Assembly: GCA_965370555.1 (NCBI GenBank)
Contig: CBDUVB010000045.1
Location: 1 to 14,878, forward strand
Source of the DNA: JAJOKK01 sp965370555
Lineage (GTDB): Bacteria > Bipolaricaulota > Bipolaricaulia > UBA7950 > UBA9294
Direction: 5' to 3'
DNA length: 14,878 bases
Position numbers and translations under genes: made by a program. This document shows positions 13,034-14,878 of the stretch, piece by piece. Every line of letters begins with the position of its first letter. The stretch's first letter is position 1. The notes below the pieces were generated by a model. The model was not told the origin of the DNA. It saw only the letters and a list, made by a program, of their open reading frames with translations, and did not search any database.

Positions 13034-13774
13034 ATGAAAAAGAACAGTATACTAGGACAAATCGATCGACGCGCACGACAAGCCGTGGCCCGATATTGAG
13101 CCACACGATCGGCGCAACAACGAAAGCAGGAGGAAACCGGTCGAGCGGATCAGGGCCTTCGCAGCGCTGTCACGGGCGGTGCACAAATGGATGGCTTTGT
13201 TGATCTGTTCGCCGACTTGATCGTGGATGCCGGCATCTCCAAGAAATACATATTCCGAAAGAAAGCCCTACAACTTCCGGGATTCTTCCGGCCAACAAAG
13301 GAATGGGATCTACTGGTAGTCAAGGACAATACCCTCATTGCCGCTATTGAGGCAAAATCGCAGGTTGGGCCTTCATTTGGGAACAACTTCAATAATAGGA
13401 CCGAGGAAGCAATGGGGAGTGCTCTGGATCTTTGGACGGCCTACCGCGAGGGAGCCCTCCTTGCAAGCCCTCAGCCTTTTCTCGGCTACCTCTTCATGCT
13501 CGAAGACTGTGCAGCGTCAAACAAGCCAGTCAAGGTAAGGGAGCCTCATTTTAAGGTGTTCCCTGAGTTCGTAGGGGCATCTTACATGAAGCGGTACGAG
13601 CTTTTCTGTAGAAAGCTTGTCTTGGAACGTCACTATACTTCGACCGCATTCATCACATCCGATAGGGTTCGTGGTGAAGGCGGAGAGTACAAGACTCCTG
13701 CAGAGGATCTGTCATTGCAGAAATTTGCGAAGACATTAGTTGCCCACGTTTCCAGCTTCGGGAGATCTCTATGA
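13034..13774 (+). pseudogene. Type II restriction endonuclease, XhoI/PaeR7I family, interrupted by in-frame TGA at codon 22
   Basis: From ATG 13034 the frame reads MKKNSILGQIDRRARQAVAR, Tyr, then TGA (13097-13099). It then stays open through ATRSAQQRKQEETGR and GLRSAVTGGAQ into MDGFVDLF (ATG 13187) and on to the stop at 13774. With the TGA read as one residue the product is 246 residues, the length I recall for PaeR7I. The core from 13187 is clearly this family: LPGFFRPTKEWDLLVV, IEAKSQVGPSFGNNFNNRTE, GSALDLWTAYREG. The PD-(D/E)xK catalytic residues appear intact as Asp41, Glu55 and Lys57 (numbered from 13187). Family members cut CTCGAG. The stop may be a real TGG-to-TGA nonsense mutation or a sequence error. 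Restart at 13187 has no SD and would lose about 51 residues. The ATGA overlap with the methyltransferase indicates an R-M operon. Confidence 0.82.
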
Positions 13775-14682
13775 CGACGACGTACCACAGGCTTGTCAAC
13801 GGAGATGCAAGGGATCTTTCTTTTATCCCAGATGAGTCGGTCCATCTGGTTCTTACGTCTCCTCCATACTGGAACTTAAAACGGTACAACGAAAACCCGG
13901 ACCAGATGGGTCACATCGATAACTACGAGGCTTTCCTGACTGAGCTCAAAAAGGTCTGGGAGCACGTGTTCCGGATCCTGGTTCCTGGGGGGCGATTAGT
14001 GTGCGTTGTCGGTGACGTGTGCGTATCGCGTCGCCGCTTCGGCAGACACTTGGTCTTTCCTCTTCATGCGGACATCTGCGTGATGTGTCGGCACATCGGG
14101 TTCGACAACCTGAACCCGATAATATGGCACAAAATAGCAAACGCATCCTACGAGGTGACGAACGGCTCGAAATTCCTCGGAAAACCTTACGAGCCAAACG
14201 CCATCATCAAGAATGACATGGAGTTCATCCTGATGCAGAGGAAACCGGGCGGGTATAGAAAACCAACTGATGAACAACGGCGGCAAAGCATGATCGACAA
14301 GAAGGACTTCAATCGCTGGTTTCAACAGATATGGAACATTCCTGGAGCATCTACCAAAAAGCACCCTGCACCGTTCCCTTTGAAACTGGCAACACGCTTA
14401 GTGCGCATGTTCTCGTTCGTTGGGGATACAGTACTCGACCCTTTCTGCGGTTCCGGAACGACGATGGTCGCTGCCTTCCAGAACGACCGGAACAGCATTG
14501 GTGTTGAGATTGATCCAGAGTATTGCCAGATGACAGCACGTTACCTAAAAGCGGAAAGCAGCGATCTGTTCTCTGACGCAAAGCTGGTCTTTGAAAAGGC
14601 CACAACGCAGGAGGAAGCAAGCATTGTCAGAGAAGACCGCGAGCTCTACGAAGTCCAACCTGCCAGTAAACGGATGGAGTAG
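13771..14682 (+). CDS. Site-specific DNA methyltransferase, beta class (N4-cytosine or N6-adenine)
   Basis: 303 residues; ATG 13771 overlaps the endonuclease stop as ATGA. Motif IV TSPPYW (29-34) comes first, and the AdoMet-binding motifs DPFCGSGTT (223-231) and GVEIDPEYC (244-252) are near the C-terminus, with HPAPFP (198-203) as motif X. This circular order defines the beta class of amino-methyltransferases; SPPY is most usual in N4-cytosine enzymes but also occurs in adenine ones. It looks complete, with all motifs intact. It should protect the cognate endonuclease site, presumably CTCGAG by association with a XhoI-family nuclease; the modified base cannot be told from sequence. If the nuclease is dead, this would be a solitary methyltransferase. 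Confidence 0.94.
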   Translation: MTTTYHRLVNGDARDLSFIPDESVHLVLTSPPYWNLKRYNENPDQMGHIDNYEAFLTELKKVWEHVFRILVPGGRLVCVVGDVCVSRRRFGRHLVFPLHADICVMCRHIGFDNLNPIIWHKIANASYEVTNGSKFLGKPYEPNAIIKNDMEFILMQRKPGGYRKPTDEQRRQSMIDKKDFNRWFQQIWNIPGASTKKHPAPFPLKLATRLVRMFSFVGDTVLDPFCGSGTTMVAAFQNDRNSIGVEIDPEYCQMTARYLKAESSDLFSDAKLVFEKATTQEEASIVREDRELYEVQPASKRME

Positions 14683-14686
14683 GCCG

Positions 14687-14730
14687 ATTGTTCCGGAATT
14701 CGACCCTAGGAATTCCGGCTTCAGAACAAT
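14687..14730. terminator. Long hairpin just after the methyltransferase stop
   Basis: CCGGAATTC (14693-14701), 8-base loop, GAATTCCGG (14710-14718) form a perfect 9-bp stem. ATTGTT (14687-14692) can pair with AACAAT (14725-14730) after a 6-base bulge. It begins 5 bases after the stop codon. There is no T-run, so termination is plausible but not typical. Confidence 0.5.
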
Positions 14731-14790
14731 TACTAGCCTCGTACTGTATGAGAGTAGCAAGGTGCACTCCCGACACCCGTCACATCTCTC

Positions 14791-14811
14791 GATTCGACAG
14801 CTCATCGAATC
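14791..14811. repeat. 7-bp inverted repeat
   Basis: GATTCGA (14791-14797), 7-base loop, TCGAATC (14805-14811) in the gene-free right end. Function unknown. Confidence 0.4.
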
Positions 14812-14814
14812 CTA

Positions 14815-14841
14815 TTCTTCGTGTCCTTCGTGCTCTTCGTT
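14815..14841. repeat. Intergenic 9-mer periodic repeat (third copy)
   Basis: TTCTTCGTG, TCCTTCGTG, CTCTTCGTT: three 9-mers of the same pyrimidine-rich TTCnTCG style as those at 5051-5086 and 9338-9373. No gene is evident in 14683-14878. Confidence 0.5.
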
Positions 14842-14878
14842 CGCAGCCCATAGGGCCGCGTGTCTAGCCGGTGTAAGT

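Noticed and set aside
13097..13099. TGA as recoded Trp or selenocysteine
   Set aside because: TGA ends several other genes in the window as a normal stop and no SECIS-like element is evident; nonsense mutation or read error is simpler.

Overview
The window is bacterial: strong Shine-Dalgarno sites, tight operons with ATGA overlaps, lipoprotein and Sec signals, and MarR, GntR and AraC regulators. Base composition is moderately GC-rich. I cannot assign a phylum. The genes look like accessory chromosome (secretion, export, restriction-modification), not core housekeeping.

Region 1 (1-3853, minus strand). A GTG-initiated gene encodes a small secreted protein extremely rich in Cys and Trp (3296-3853). 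About 100 bases downstream is a very large gene (1-3192) that runs off the left edge with no stop codon. It encodes a signal peptide, about 765 residues in which nearly every second residue is alanine, a Cys/Pro knot, and at least two putative Ig-like (He_PIG) domains. The alternating pattern resembles beta-sheet silk. This pair is the most novel content here.

Region 2 (4029-4991, plus). An AraC-type regulator carries a C-terminal GyrI-like ligand-binding domain. It is divergent from region 1.

Region 3 (5144-9291, minus). A three-gene operon encodes a MarR repressor and two overlapping ABC half-exporters. Motif differences show that the exporters form a heterodimer with one degenerate ATP site. 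A promoter with two palindromic operators lies just upstream of marR.

Region 4 (9205-9897). An intergenic stretch holds dispersed-type 9-mer and 8-mer repeats, followed by a small tandem-ACT protein (plus).

Region 5 (9967-12892, minus). This is a translationally coupled operon: a YtrA-like GntR repressor, an ABC ATPase, an ABC-2 type permease, a 53-residue membrane protein, and a DUF4097-type beta-helix lipoprotein. Its promoter is near consensus, overlaps a 24-bp palindrome, and implies a leaderless gntR message.

Region 6 (13034-14682, plus). A type II restriction-modification pair: a XhoI/PaeR7I-family endonuclease broken by an in-frame TGA near its N-terminus, overlapping by ATGA an intact beta-class DNA methyltransferase. 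The last 196 bases hold hairpins and another 9-mer repeat but no gene that I can support.
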